Of a stretch of DNA of 64,000 bases, positions 40,688 to 53,159 are shown one piece after another; positions within the stretch are counted from its first letter, which is position 1, and each line of letters opens with the position of its first letter. The position numbers were made by a program, and so were the translations under genes. The notes under the pieces are model-generated. The model did not search any database. It was not told where the DNA came from and saw nothing but the letters and a program-made list of their open reading frames with translations. This DNA comes from Sandaracinus amylolyticus (lineage in GTDB: Bacteria > Myxococcota_A > Polyangia > Polyangiales > Sandaracinaceae). The stretch lies in contig NZ_CP011125.1 of NCBI RefSeq assembly GCF_000737325.1, positions 1,860,001 through 1,924,000 of the forward strand. Reading direction: 5' to 3'.

Positions 40688-41362
40688 ATGCGCTCGTCCG
40701 CGACCTCGACGCTCCTCCTCGCGCTCGTGATCACGAGCGCGTCGTGCGTCGGCACGCCGCAGCCGAACCCGCCCGCGCTCGACGTGAGCCGCATCGGCAC
40801 GATGCGCTCGACGCGCCTCTTCGGCGTGGCGGGCGCGCTCGATCCCGACGCGCAGCTCTGGATCACGCCGCTCGACACGACCGGCGATCCGCAGATCGTG
40901 CAGCCCGCGCCGGACGGCAGCTTCGCGGCGCCGGCGCTCGACGGAGAGCGTCATCGCCTCCAGCCGAAGCTCGAGGCCGACGTCGAGGCGCTCCGCGGGC
41001 CGCCGGTCGACGTGCTGCTCGTCGACGGCGTGATGCTGCTCGGCCCTGCGATCGGCTGCTGGCACGTGCCCGCCGACGCACGCGCGCCCGACGCGCGCAT
41101 CGGCGAGGCGAGCGAGCTCGTGATCGCGATCGAGAACGACTGCGACGCGCCGCTCGTCGTGACCGCCGCGACGCCGCGCCGCGCCGGCGACGTCTCGGTG
41201 ATCGAAGCGCCGGGCGAGATCGCGCCGGGCACGTCGGGCTCGCTGCGTGTCGCCATCGCACCGAGCGCGGAGGGCGAGCGCGAAGAGGTCGTCGCGCTCG
41301 ACGTGAGCGCGCCCGCGACGGAGCGTCGATGGATCACGGTGCACGGGGTGGGACGCCGATGA
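40688..41362 (+). CDS. Surface lipoprotein of the sigma54-regulated operon
   Basis: 224 residues; signal II peptide with lipobox TSASC (Cys20). The mature part is all-beta in appearance, with [19 protein letters not shown] followed by a second half resembling an Ig-like/ASPM-SPD-2 fold ([34 protein letters not shown]), as in choice-of-anchor or abnormal-spindle-type domains. Specific function unknown. It is the first gene after the operator region. Its stop overlaps the ATG of the IgGFc-type gene (ATGA), giving translational coupling. Confidence 0.75.
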   Translation: MRSSATSTLLLALVITSASCVGTPQPNPPALDVSRIGTMRSTRLFGVAGALDPDAQLWITPLDTTGDPQIVQPAPDGSFAAPALDGERHRLQPKLEADVEALRGPPVDVLLVDGVMLLGPAIGCWHVPADARAPDARIGEASELVIAIENDCDAPLVVTAATPRRAGDVSVIEAPGEIAPGTSGSLRVAIAPSAEGEREEVVALDVSAPATERRWITVHGVGRR

Positions 41363-43143
41363 GGAACGCGCCGACGGCGATCGCGCTCTTGCTCGCGGCG
41401 TGCACCAGCGGGTCCCGGCCACCAGCGGAGATCGCGTGCGCGCCCGAGGACGAAGGCGTGATCACGTGCGTCGACGCGCGCGAGGTGCGCTGCGAGGCCG
41501 GCGGCACGGCGCACGCGCGCGACTGCGAGCACGTGTGCGTGGAGGGGCGCGGCTGCCTGCGCTGCGAGCCCGAGCTCGTCGCGTGCGAGGACGAGCGCAC
41601 GCTCGCGATCTGCGACGCCGAGGGCACGTCGCTCGAGCAGCGCGCGTGCGCACCGAACGAGCGCTGCGTCGCGCGACAGTGTGCCGATCTCTGCGCCGAG
41701 GCCGCCGCGCGCCACGACTACGCAGGCTGCGAGTACGTCGCGGTGCCGATCGCGACGCCGCAGCTGCGCGCGGGCTTCTCGTTCGCGGTCGTGATCGCGA
41801 ACGCGAGCGACCACGAGGCGAACGTGTCGATCGAGGGCGGCGCGCTCGACGCCGCGATCGCGCGCGTCGTGCCCGCGCGCACGACCGAGACGTTCGTGCT
41901 GCCGTGGATCGACGAGCTCTCGCAGATCGAGCAGCGCGAGCAGGGCGGACGCTCGGTGATCGCGCCGCGCGGCGCGTACTGGATCCGCTCCGACGTGCCG
42001 GTGCTCGCGACGCAGTGGAGCCCGCTCGACTTCCGCCTCGACAACACGCGGTGCGAGGACGGTCCGGGCTGCTTCTCGTTCACCAACGACGCGTCGCTGC
42101 TCCTGCCGCTGCACGCGCTCGGCGCGCGGTACCACGTGGCCTCGTACGCGCCGCTCGCGTTCGAGCAGCCGGCGATCGCGGGCGAGCCGTACGCCGCCGT
42201 GGTGCCGGGGCGCGGGCTCTTCGCGATCGCGGCGACCGAGCCCGGCGAGACGACCGTCACGGTGCACGCGTCGGCGCCGCTCGACACGCCGGAGGGCGGG
42301 CGCCTCGAGGCCGGCACGTCGCGCGCGTTCACGCTCGCGCAGGGCGCGGTGCTGCAGCTCGTCTCGTCGTCGCCGCGCGACGCGGCGGAGTGCGCGCCGC
42401 AGGGACGGCGTCGCCAGTGCGACGCGCCCTCGCTCGATCCCACCGGCACGCGGATCGAGTCGAGCGCGCCCGTCGCGGTGTTCTCGGGCCACGGGTGCGC
42501 GCACGTGCCCTTCGATCGTCCCGCGTGCGATCACCTCGAGGAGCAGCTGCTGCCCGACGTCGCGCTCGGCGCGCGTTACGTGCTCGGCACGATCCGTCCG
42601 CTGCACGAGCAGCCCGCGCCGAGCTTCGCGCGCGTGCTCTCGATCGCCGACGCGAACGAGGTGCGCTTCGATCCGCCGATCCGTGCGCCCATCACGCTCG
42701 ACGCGGGGGAGCACGTGCTGGTCGAGCACGACGCGCCCCTGGTGATCGACGCCGACGCGCCGCTCCTCGTGACCCAGCTCGTCGTCGGGATGAGCTTCGA
42801 TCTCGAGGCGCCGGGCGCCGAGGGCGATCCCGCGATGGTGCTCGCGGCGCCGATCGCGCAGTGGCGCCGCGAGTACGTGTTCTTGGTGCCGGGCACGTAC
42901 ACGTCGGCGTACGCGAGCGTCGTCGCGCCGGCGGGCACGACGGTCTGGCTCGACGGCGAGCCGCTCGAGGACACGCCGATGCGCGTGTCGGACTTCGAGC
43001 TCCACGACATCGCCCTCGATCGCGCGGCCGCGGTCCACCAGCTCGAGGCCGATCACCCCGTCGCGCTGACGCTGCACGGCTACGCGCCGTGGACGTCGTA
43101 CGCGCACCTCGGCGGGCTCACCGTCGCGCCGCTCGTCGAGTGA
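41359..43143 (+). CDS. IgGFc-binding-domain lipoprotein
   Basis: 594 residues; lipobox LLAAC (Cys15). A Cys-rich region (about 22-125) with about 14 Cys in small disulfide-like units is followed by an IgGFc_binding-type beta domain: QLRAGFSFAVVIANASDHEANVSI, TFVLPWIDEL, AYWIRSDVPVLATQWSPLDF, FTNDASLLLPLHALGARYHVASY and IESSAPVAVFSGHGCAHVP. In myxobacteria this family is cell-surface associated and of uncertain ligand. Middle gene of the lipoprotein operon opposite the fusion regulator. Confidence 0.88.
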   Translation: MRNAPTAIALLLAACTSGSRPPAEIACAPEDEGVITCVDAREVRCEAGGTAHARDCEHVCVEGRGCLRCEPELVACEDERTLAICDAEGTSLEQRACAPNERCVARQCADLCAEAAARHDYAGCEYVAVPIATPQLRAGFSFAVVIANASDHEANVSIEGGALDAAIARVVPARTTETFVLPWIDELSQIEQREQGGRSVIAPRGAYWIRSDVPVLATQWSPLDFRLDNTRCEDGPGCFSFTNDASLLLPLHALGARYHVASYAPLAFEQPAIAGEPYAAVVPGRGLFAIAATEPGETTVTVHASAPLDTPEGGRLEAGTSRAFTLAQGAVLQLVSSSPRDAAECAPQGRRRQCDAPSLDPTGTRIESSAPVAVFSGHGCAHVPFDRPACDHLEEQLLPDVALGARYVLGTIRPLHEQPAPSFARVLSIADANEVRFDPPIRAPITLDAGEHVLVEHDAPLVIDADAPLLVTQLVVGMSFDLEAPGAEGDPAMVLAAPIAQWRREYVFLVPGTYTSAYASVVAPAGTTVWLDGEPLEDTPMRVSDFELHDIALDRAAAVHQLEADHPVALTLHGYAPWTSYAHLGGLTVAPLVE

Positions 43144-43172
43144 GCGCGGCTCCACTGCTCCGGAGAGAGTCG

Positions 43173-45560
43173 ATGCACATCGAGAGAACGTCGGTGCTCC
43201 TCACGTTCGCGCTGATCATCGCCGCGTGCGGCGACGACGACGACGGATCGACCGTCCCGATCGACGCGGCGACGCCGGACGCGAGCACACCGCTCGACGC
43301 GAGCACGATGCAGGACGCGGGCGCGCCGGTGCCCGACGTCTGCATGCCGAGCGGCGTCGGGACGATCACGCCGGCGACCGGCGCGTGGCGCACCGGGCTC
43401 GTGCTGCCCGGCGTCGAGCACGTCGGGGATCTCGCGACGGGTCCCGATGGATCGCTCTACGTCGGCGGCGCGTTCGTGCACGTGTCCGGCCTGCCCGCGA
43501 GCCACATCGCGCGGCTCGCGCCGAGCGGCACGTGGGAGACGCTCGGCGAGGGCCTGCCCGGCCCGGTCTCCGCGCTCACCGTGTCGGCGAGCGGCCTCGT
43601 GCACGCCGCGACAGGCCCCGACCCGACGCGCTGGTCGACGATGACGGCGACCGAGCGCGACCTCACGCGCGCGCGCATCCACCGCTTCGTGCGCGGCACG
43701 TGGGAGCTCGTCGGGACGATCGAGGGCGGCGCGGTGTTCGGGCTCGCGGTCGACACGAGCGATCGCATCTACGCGGTCGGTGACTTCTTCGCGATCGACG
43801 GAGTCGAGGCGCAGCACTTCGCGGTGCGCACCGCGAGCGGCTGGGAGCAAGCGCGCGCGCTCGCCGTGCCTGCGACCGCGCTCGTCGCGCACGAGAGCGG
43901 CGCGTGCGCGGCCGGGATGGACACGATCGAGCGCAGCGTCGTGGTGTGCGGCGAGCCCGGCGCGCTCGTCGAGCTCGCGCTGCCCGAGACGTTCGCGCCC
44001 CGCCCGATCGTCGCGCTCGCGGGGCTCTTCCGCGTCGCGCCGCCGATCGTCACGCTCGCCCACGACGCGAGCGGCGCGCTGGTGATGGCCGGCAACTTCC
44101 GCTTCGACGGATTCGCGGACGGCTTCGGCAGCCTCGCGCGATGGAGCGGCAGCGCGTGGGAGCCGCTCGGCGGCGGCGTCGGTCACGCGCCCGAGGATCG
44201 CGCGGACTGGGGCGTGATCGCGCGCGTCGGCGTCGACGCAGAGGGCGCGATCTGGGTCGCGGGCGACTACACGCGCGCGGGCTCCGCGACGTCGCCCGAG
44301 GTGCACGGGCTCGCGCGGTGGACCGGCGAGGCGTGGGTCGACGTGCCGAGCGCGAACCTCGTCGACGCGGGGCTCGGCGACAGCTTCCGCTACGGCGTCG
44401 GTCGCTTCTCCGCGGTCGCGCGCAGCGCGCTCGGGATGGTCGTCACCGGTGGCTTCGCGCGCATCGAGGGCGTGTCGACGCGACGCATCGCGGTGTGGGA
44501 CGGCGCGCGGTGGGCGCCGGTGCCGGCACACGACGGGCCCATGTCGGGGCTCGATCGCGAGGTGCACGCGGTCGCGGCGCGCGGCAGCTGCGGCCCCTAC
44601 GTGGCCGGCGGCTTCCGGAGCGACGGCAGCGGGCGCGCGCTCTCGTTCGCAGCGCGTTGGACCGGCGAGGAGTGGGCGGCGATCGAGGCCGAGGCCGAGG
44701 TCCGTCACCTCGAGATCGGGCGCGACGGACAGGTGTGGGCCGCGGGCTTCCCGTACTCCGAGAGCGGCTTCTACGAGACGGCGTTCGGCGACACCGTTCG
44801 TCGGCTCGTCGGTGATCGCCTCGAGGCGATCGGCGTCGCGCGCAGGGTGCCCTCGGGGCGCGACCCCGGCGCCGGAGAGGTCCTCGGGCTCGCGACGATG
44901 CCCGACGGTCGTCTCGTCGTCGCCGGCAGCTTCGTCACGATCGACGGTGTCGCGGCGCGCAACGTCGCGGTGTTCGACGGCACGACGTGGGCGCCGCTCG
45001 GCGACGGCGTGGACGGCTGGCTCGAGGACGTCGCGGTCACCGACGACGGCCGCGTGATCGTCGTCGGTCGGCTCGGCGAGGTGACGGGCGTCGGCTCGCA
45101 CGTCGCGATCTTCGAGGACGGTGCGTGGCACGCGCTCGGAGACCTGCGCTCGCTCCCGCTGAGCGGCGTCGCGATCTGGCGCGGCGAGATCGTGGTCGCG
45201 TCGTACCTCGACGGAGATCCCGACGAGGCGCCGCTCGTCGCGCGCTTCGACGGAGCGACGTGGCACGACCTCGGCACGAACGACTTCGTCATCGTCGGCG
45301 GCGGCCGCACGCGCGTGGTCGCGCATGACGACACGCTGCTCCTCGTCGGACAGCTCCCGCTCTACGGCGATCTGTCGCGCGCCGCGAAGCTCGCGGGGTG
45401 GGACGGCGAGCACTGGGCCGCCTTCGACGACAGCTCCGGTGAGTTCGGCTACTCCGCGGCGATCACCGGCGCGGGCGTGTGGCTCGGTGGACGATTCTCG
45501 CGCGTGGGCGGCGTGCCCGCGGATCAGATCGCGTTCTTCGAGCTCGAGGGCGTCGACTGA
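43173..45560 (+). CDS. Rax2-like beta-propeller surface lipoprotein
   Basis: 795 residues; lipobox IIAAC (Cys19), then a DAAT/DAST linker. About a dozen repeats of the form VAGxFxxIDGVxxxxxAxWDGxxWxPLG occur, for example VGGAFVHVSGLPASHIARLAPSGTW, VTGGFARIEGVSTRRIAVWDGARW and VAGSFVTIDGVAARNVAVFDGTTW. They resemble Rax2/kelch-like blades and suggest one or two propellers for binding. The ATG at 43173 follows GGAGAGAG, 29 bp after the IgGFc-type gene. It is the last gene of the predicted operon. Confidence 0.85.
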   Translation: MHIERTSVLLTFALIIAACGDDDDGSTVPIDAATPDASTPLDASTMQDAGAPVPDVCMPSGVGTITPATGAWRTGLVLPGVEHVGDLATGPDGSLYVGGAFVHVSGLPASHIARLAPSGTWETLGEGLPGPVSALTVSASGLVHAATGPDPTRWSTMTATERDLTRARIHRFVRGTWELVGTIEGGAVFGLAVDTSDRIYAVGDFFAIDGVEAQHFAVRTASGWEQARALAVPATALVAHESGACAAGMDTIERSVVVCGEPGALVELALPETFAPRPIVALAGLFRVAPPIVTLAHDASGALVMAGNFRFDGFADGFGSLARWSGSAWEPLGGGVGHAPEDRADWGVIARVGVDAEGAIWVAGDYTRAGSATSPEVHGLARWTGEAWVDVPSANLVDAGLGDSFRYGVGRFSAVARSALGMVVTGGFARIEGVSTRRIAVWDGARWAPVPAHDGPMSGLDREVHAVAARGSCGPYVAGGFRSDGSGRALSFAARWTGEEWAAIEAEAEVRHLEIGRDGQVWAAGFPYSESGFYETAFGDTVRRLVGDRLEAIGVARRVPSGRDPGAGEVLGLATMPDGRLVVAGSFVTIDGVAARNVAVFDGTTWAPLGDGVDGWLEDVAVTDDGRVIVVGRLGEVTGVGSHVAIFEDGAWHALGDLRSLPLSGVAIWRGEIVVASYLDGDPDEAPLVARFDGATWHDLGTNDFVIVGGGRTRVVAHDDTLLLVGQLPLYGDLSRAAKLAGWDGEHWAAFDDSSGEFGYSAAITGAGVWLGGRFSRVGGVPADQIAFFELEGVD

Positions 45561-45642
45561 CGACACTGCTCGCGGGCGTGGCGCGCCGCGCGTGGCTCGC
45601 GGCCTCGTTGGGCCGCGCGATCGCGCGGCCAGATACCCGCGC

Positions 45643-46284
45643 ATGCCCGGCCTCGCTGCGCTGCTCGTCGCGACTCCGATCTGGGGCTTCGCGCTCCGAC
45701 CGCCGAGCACGCTGGATCTCGAGGTCGTCGGCGAGCGCGTCGTCGTCGCCGCGACGCCATCGGAGCTCGCGCCTCCCGAGGATCCGCTGCAGCCCGAGAA
45801 GATGCAGTGGACCCGCGGCATCGTGCTCTCGACCGCGCTCGCGATGGCCGTGACGCTCGGGATCGGCGCCGTGCAATTCGCCGACGAGTACGGCTTCCAC
45901 GACAGCTACGACGACACGCGGTGTGCCCAGGGGACTGCCGTGCTCGACAATTGCGGCGAGGACGTCCCGTGGCAACACGCCGTCGCCGCCGGCATCACCG
46001 CGGGCGGTGTGATCTTCGCGACGCTCAAGTCGTTCTTCATCGACTTCGACGGTGTCGCGCGGGTCGACTCGGACTGGCGAGTCTACGAGACGACGCGCTG
46101 GGTCGTGCTCGGGATGGTCGTCGCGCAGGCGATCGCGGGCGTCCTCGTCTCGAACGCGGTGCGCTTCGGCTGGGCCGATCCGGTCGACGACTTCGACACG
46201 CTCCAGGCCTTCGCGATCGGGCACATGGCGCTGGGCGCGGCGACGCTCGGCGTGCAGATCGCGAATTCGATCCTGGTGTTCTGA
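45643..46284 (+). CDS. Small polytopic membrane protein, unknown
   Basis: 213 residues with a probable signal or first helix (PGLAALLVATPIWGF) and four hydrophobic segments: IVLSTALAMAVTLGIGAVQFA, AAGITAGGVIFATLKSFF, WVVLGMVVAQAIAGVLVSNAV and FAIGHMALGAATLGVQIAN. The loop between the first two holds two Cys and many Asp. No family was recognised. It is separated by 82 bp from the lipoprotein operon and followed by a LysR gene, and it may be independently expressed. The ATG at 45643 was chosen because hydrophobic sequence begins there. Confidence 0.7.
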   Translation: MPGLAALLVATPIWGFALRPPSTLDLEVVGERVVVAATPSELAPPEDPLQPEKMQWTRGIVLSTALAMAVTLGIGAVQFADEYGFHDSYDDTRCAQGTAVLDNCGEDVPWQHAVAAGITAGGVIFATLKSFFIDFDGVARVDSDWRVYETTRWVVLGMVVAQAIAGVLVSNAVRFGWADPVDDFDTLQAFAIGHMALGAATLGVQIANSILVF

Positions 46285-46325
46285 GTCGTGCGCGCTGCGC
46301 GCGTGGCCTACGCTCCGCGCGTCGC

Positions 46326-47240
46326 ATGAAGGCGAGCCTCCTCCCGCAGCTCCACGTGTTCCTGGTCGTCGCGCGCCGGCGCAGCTTCGCGGATGCGGCA
46401 CGCGAGCTGGGCGTCTCGCGCTCCGCCGTGAGCCAGGCCGTTCGACAGCTCGAGGACGAGCTGCGCGTCGTGCTGCTGACGCGCACGACGCGCAGCGTCT
46501 CGCTCACCGACGCCGGACGCCGTCTCGTCGAGAGCGCAGAGCCCGCGCTGACGCAGGCCGTCGCCGCGCTCGCCGATCTCACGAAACAGCCCGGCGAGAC
46601 GACCGGGCGCGTGCGACTGAGCGTCCCGCGCTCCGCCGTGCCCTACGTCGTCGCGCCCCTGCTCACGACGTTCCGCGCGCGCCACCCCCGCATCGACGTC
46701 GAGATCACGGTCGAGGATCGCTTCGTCGACATCGTCGCGGACGGATACGACGCGGGCGTGCGGCTCACCGAGTCGATCGAGCGCGACATGGTGCAGGTGC
46801 GGCTCACGGGCGCGTTCCGCTTCGTGGTCGTCGGTGCGCCCGGGTACCTCGCGCAGCACGGCACGCCGCAGCGCCCCGAGGATCTCCTGCAGCACGAGTG
46901 CATCACGTTCCGCTCGTCCACGACGGACACGCTCTACGCGTGGGAGCTCGAGCGCGGCAAGAAGCACTGGCGCGTCGCGGTGCGCGGCGGCGTCGTCGTG
47001 AGCAACGACGCCGCGCTCACGTCGACGCTCGCCGAGCGAGGCTTCGGCCTCGCGTACGTCGCCGAGCCGGCGGTCGGCGAGGCGCTGCGCGAAGGGCGGC
47101 TGCAGCGCGTGCTCGAGGCGTACTCGCCGACGGTCCCGGGCTTCTTCCTCTACTACCCGAGCCGCGCGCAGAGCTCTCCGGCGCTGCGCGCGTTCGTCGA
47201 GGTCGCGAAGGAGACCGCGCGTGCACGCGCGAGCACGTGA
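46326..47240 (+). CDS. LysR-family transcriptional regulator
   Basis: 304 residues. The N-terminal winged HTH (1-65) has LHVFLVVARRRSFADAARELGVSRSAVSQAVRQLEDEL and SVSLTDAGRRL. The substrate-binding domain (about 90-295) begins GRVRLSVPRSAVPYVVAPLL and includes VDIVADGYDAGVRL. It probably regulates the convergent aldo/keto reductase or another nearby gene. The two stops are only 16 bp apart, so the usual divergent layout of LysR and its target is absent. Confidence 0.92.
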   Translation: MKASLLPQLHVFLVVARRRSFADAARELGVSRSAVSQAVRQLEDELRVVLLTRTTRSVSLTDAGRRLVESAEPALTQAVAALADLTKQPGETTGRVRLSVPRSAVPYVVAPLLTTFRARHPRIDVEITVEDRFVDIVADGYDAGVRLTESIERDMVQVRLTGAFRFVVVGAPGYLAQHGTPQRPEDLLQHECITFRSSTTDTLYAWELERGKKHWRVAVRGGVVVSNDAALTSTLAERGFGLAYVAEPAVGEALREGRLQRVLEAYSPTVPGFFLYYPSRAQSSPALRAFVEVAKETARARAST

Positions 47241-47256
47241 TCCCGCGGCGCGGTGA

Positions 47257-50171
<2,915 letters not shown>

Positions 50172-50259
50172 ACAGACCGCTACTTGCGCCGCCTCGGGAC
50201 GGGCACAGCTAGCGTCGGAGTCACCCACCGGTCCACGGGACCAGCAAAGGAAGACTCCG

Positions 50260-50787
50260 ATGCAGCCGGCAGCGATGGCGATCCCGAAGAGCGACGAGTC
50301 GTGGGAGAAGGGCAAGTACGGCCCGATCTGGCCCAAGACTCCGGCGAACTACGGATTCACGATCATCGCGCGCGTGAAGCCGGGGCGCGCCGACGCGATC
50401 CGCGGCTACGGGGCCAAGCTCGCGAAGGCGCTGGAGAGCGATCCGAGCCTGCTCGCGCCGCTGAAGCTGCACTACCTGCGCTGGGTGCTCTTCGACGACG
50501 ACACTCGGTTCATGTACCAGGGCATCTTCGACACCGACTTCGACAAGTACACCGAGGACGCGGTCGCGCTCTTCAAGAAGGCCGGCGTCGACACGGTGTT
50601 CGAGAACCTCGAGGACTTCCCCGAGGACTGGAAGACGAACCCCGACGCGTTCGTGCGATTCGTCCGCGCGCACCAGTGTCCGAGCTTCCTCGAGTACGGC
50701 GAGTATCCGTACGTCAGCACCGACGAGATCAAGAAGGCGCTCGAGCTGAAGAGCGCATTCTCGCGGATGCTCGAGCAGATGCAGTGA
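50260..50787 (+). CDS. Unrecognised protein, first gene of the DyP operon
   Basis: 175 residues, soluble, no signal peptide. Alternating patterns such as YGFTIIARVKPGRADAIRGY, LHYLRWVLFDDDTRFMYQGIFD and DAVALFKKAGVDTVFENLEDF suggest a ferredoxin-like alpha+beta fold as in dimeric alpha/beta-barrel proteins, the same superfamily as DyP peroxidases. Function unknown. The ATG follows AAGGAAG. Its stop overlaps the next GTG (GTGA), so its product is made with the following protein and probably binds it or the peroxidase. Confidence 0.75.
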   Translation: MQPAAMAIPKSDESWEKGKYGPIWPKTPANYGFTIIARVKPGRADAIRGYGAKLAKALESDPSLLAPLKLHYLRWVLFDDDTRFMYQGIFDTDFDKYTEDAVALFKKAGVDTVFENLEDFPEDWKTNPDAFVRFVRAHQCPSFLEYGEYPYVSTDEIKKALELKSAFSRMLEQMQ

Positions 50788-51815
50788 GCACGGCCGTGTC
50801 GGAGCCCGCGCGCACGTACAACCAGAGTCATTCGCCCCGGAAGTACGTCGCGGGCCGGCGGCGCGTGAGCGTCTACATCGCGTGGAGCTATCCCGGCGAG
50901 GCCAATCGCGACGTCACTCAGATGGACAATCGGTTCTCGACGATGACCGAAGTCCGTCGTGTGCTCTGGCCGCAGTACGAGACTCCGCGGTTCGCCGATC
51001 CCGGGATGTTCCAGCAGGGGATCGCAGGATCGCTCGAGCTCTTCTTCTGGGCGTGGGTGCGATTCCAGAACGTGATCGAGCAGACGACGGGACATCGAGT
51101 GCCGGTGTTCCAGCGCGTCGATCAGGCGGGATTCCGACTGCCGCTCGACGAGCGCGTGCTCGCCGACGTCGACACGCTGCTCGTGTTCGGGCTCGACCAC
51201 GTCGTGACGGGACAGGAGGCGTCCGCGGAGGAGATCGAGTCCGTGCGCGCGTTCCTCGCGCGAGAGGGCACGTGCCTCGTGATCGGTCCGCACCACGACG
51301 TGGGTGGGTCGCAGGATCTCGAGGAGCGAGCGATGGAGTACGCGCACCACGGCGACGCGCTGGTGCCGCGACAGCAGCGCTTCGGGCTCTACACGCGCTC
51401 TCTGATGCGCGGTCTCGGGATCCCGATCGAGAACCGGTTCGGGCTGCGCCCCGCCGTGCAGCGCGGGACCCAGCGGATCGCGCCGCTCGACGTCGCGCGG
51501 GATCTCGACGCTCGTGGTTGGCTCGCGGGCGTCACCAACTTCAACTTCCACATGCACCTTCCGCATTACGCGGTCACCGATCCTGCGAGCTCCGCGCGCG
51601 TGCTCGCGCGACAGCCGATCGACACGTCGAAGCCGCACCCGTTCACCGCAGCCGGGAACACCACGTTCAACGCGCTCGTGTGGCTCCCGCCGGGCGGAGA
51701 GCGCGCGGGTGACGTGCTCGTCGCGGACTCGACGATCTTCAGCACGTTGTTCGGCGGCGACGAGAGCTTGGAGCGCTTCTGGCGGAACCTCGCGACGGCG
51801 TCGGTGCGTGCGTGA
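50784..51815 (+). CDS. Unrecognised protein, second gene of the DyP operon
   Basis: 343 residues, no signal peptide or transmembrane helix. The centre, TLLVFGLDHVVTGQEASAEEIE then VRAFLAREGTCLVIGPHHDVGG, looks like a glutamine-amidotransferase-like or ThuA-like alpha/beta fold, without a nucleophilic Cys elbow visible. The N-terminus (VSVYIAWSYPGEANRDVTQMDNRF) and a His-rich stretch (NFNFHMHLPHYAV) are distinctive. Function not assigned. It is coupled on both sides: GTGA with the upstream gene and TGATG with the peroxidase. Confidence 0.75.
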   Translation: MSTAVSEPARTYNQSHSPRKYVAGRRRVSVYIAWSYPGEANRDVTQMDNRFSTMTEVRRVLWPQYETPRFADPGMFQQGIAGSLELFFWAWVRFQNVIEQTTGHRVPVFQRVDQAGFRLPLDERVLADVDTLLVFGLDHVVTGQEASAEEIESVRAFLAREGTCLVIGPHHDVGGSQDLEERAMEYAHHGDALVPRQQRFGLYTRSLMRGLGIPIENRFGLRPAVQRGTQRIAPLDVARDLDARGWLAGVTNFNFHMHLPHYAVTDPASSARVLARQPIDTSKPHPFTAAGNTTFNALVWLPPGGERAGDVLVADSTIFSTLFGGDESLERFWRNLATASVRA

Positions 51816-53143
51816 TGGGAGCGGACGTGTCGCTCGAGCTCGACGACATCCAGAGTGGCGCGCTGCGCCCTCGGCCCACGCCGTACGCCGCGACGTACAT
51901 CCTCCTGAAGATCCACGATCGCAGCGCCGGCAAGGAGCTGATGCGTCGCCTGAGCGTGGCAGTCGCATCGGCCGCGCACCCCGCGAGCCCGCTCGGAGAC
52001 ACCTGGCTCAACGCGCTCCTGACGTTCCACGGGCTCACGGCGCTGGGCGTGCCGCAGCAGTCGCTCGACAGCTTCGCGTGGGAGCTCCGACAGGGCATGG
52101 CGAGCCGCGCTTCCGCGCTGGGCGACACCGGCGAGAGCGCGCCGGAGCACTGGGAGAAACCGCTCGGGACGTCCGACGTGCACGTGGTGCTGGTCGCGCT
52201 CGCGCCCGATCGCGGACTGCTCGAGACCGCGCTCGGGCGTGCGCGCGAGTCGTTGCGCGGGCTCCCCGGCGTCGAGGCGATCTGGCAGCAGGACTGCCAC
52301 GCTCTGCCGACCGAGAGAGAGCCTTTCGGGTTCCGCGACGGCATCAGTCATCCCGCCATCGAGGGCAGTGGAGTCCCGGGCACGAATCCCGCGGAAGTGC
52401 CGCTGAAGGCCGGAGAGCTCGTGCTCGGATATCGCGACGAGCTCGGTGGATTCCCGCCGATGCCCCAGCCGGACGTGCTCGGTCGCAACGGCACGTACGT
52501 CGTGTTCCGCAAGCTGCACCAGAGAGTCGCCGCGTTCCGTCGATATCTGCGCGAGCGCGCGACGAGCCCCGCGGACGAGGAGCTGCTCGCCGCGAAGATG
52601 ATGGGACGCTGGCGCAGCGGCGCCCCGCTCGCGCGCTGTCCGCTCCACGACGATCCCGAGCTCGGCGCCGATCGAGCGCGCAACAACGCCTTCGACTACC
52701 GCGCTGACGATCCGACCGGATATCACACGCCGATCGGGAGCCACATCCGACGCTGCAATCCGCGCGACTCGGAGGTGGCGGGTGTCGCCCGACTCCATCG
52801 GATGATCCGTCGTGGCACCGCGTACGGGCCGCTGCTCCCCGAAGGCATGCTGGAGGACGACGGCGCAGATCGCGGGCTCGTCTTCGCGTTCGTCGGCGCG
52901 CATCTGGGACGGCAATTCGAGTTCGTGCAGTCGGAGTGGGTCAACGGAGGCGAGTTCATCGGCCTCGGAGACGCGCGTGATCCGATTGCGGGCTCGGCAG
53001 ACGGCCAGGGTCGGTTCTCGATCCCGCGCAGGCCGATTCCTCGACGGCTCGACGGACTGCCGCGCTTCGTCGTCACGCGAGGTGGGGAGTACTGCTTCAT
53101 GCCGAGCCTTCGCGCGTTGCGCTGGTTGTCGGAGCTGCCCTGA
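51815..53143 (+). CDS. DyP-type haem peroxidase
   Basis: 442 residues. Diagnostic GFRDGISHP (172-180) with the catalytic Asp175; proximal haem ligand His310 in GSHIRRCNPR; distal Arg region RLHRMIRRG (326-334); C-terminal FVGAHLGRQFEFVQSEW typical of the family. No Tat signal, so it is cytoplasmic or encapsulated; no encapsulin gene is seen here. Decolorising peroxidases oxidise dyes, haems or aromatic compounds with hydrogen peroxide. The ATG at 51815 overlaps the upstream stop by one base; a GTG one codon earlier is possible. Confidence 0.93.
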   Translation: MGADVSLELDDIQSGALRPRPTPYAATYILLKIHDRSAGKELMRRLSVAVASAAHPASPLGDTWLNALLTFHGLTALGVPQQSLDSFAWELRQGMASRASALGDTGESAPEHWEKPLGTSDVHVVLVALAPDRGLLETALGRARESLRGLPGVEAIWQQDCHALPTEREPFGFRDGISHPAIEGSGVPGTNPAEVPLKAGELVLGYRDELGGFPPMPQPDVLGRNGTYVVFRKLHQRVAAFRRYLRERATSPADEELLAAKMMGRWRSGAPLARCPLHDDPELGADRARNNAFDYRADDPTGYHTPIGSHIRRCNPRDSEVAGVARLHRMIRRGTAYGPLLPEGMLEDDGADRGLVFAFVGAHLGRQFEFVQSEWVNGGEFIGLGDARDPIAGSADGQGRFSIPRRPIPRRLDGLPRFVVTRGGEYCFMPSLRALRWLSELP

Positions 53144-53159
53144 GCGATTCGAGGCCGAG

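Noticed and set aside
50172-50259. GGTCC-ACG-GGACC repeat and -10-like TAGCGT before the DyP operon
   Set aside because: The arms are only 5 bp and no correctly spaced -35 exists, so it is too weak to list.
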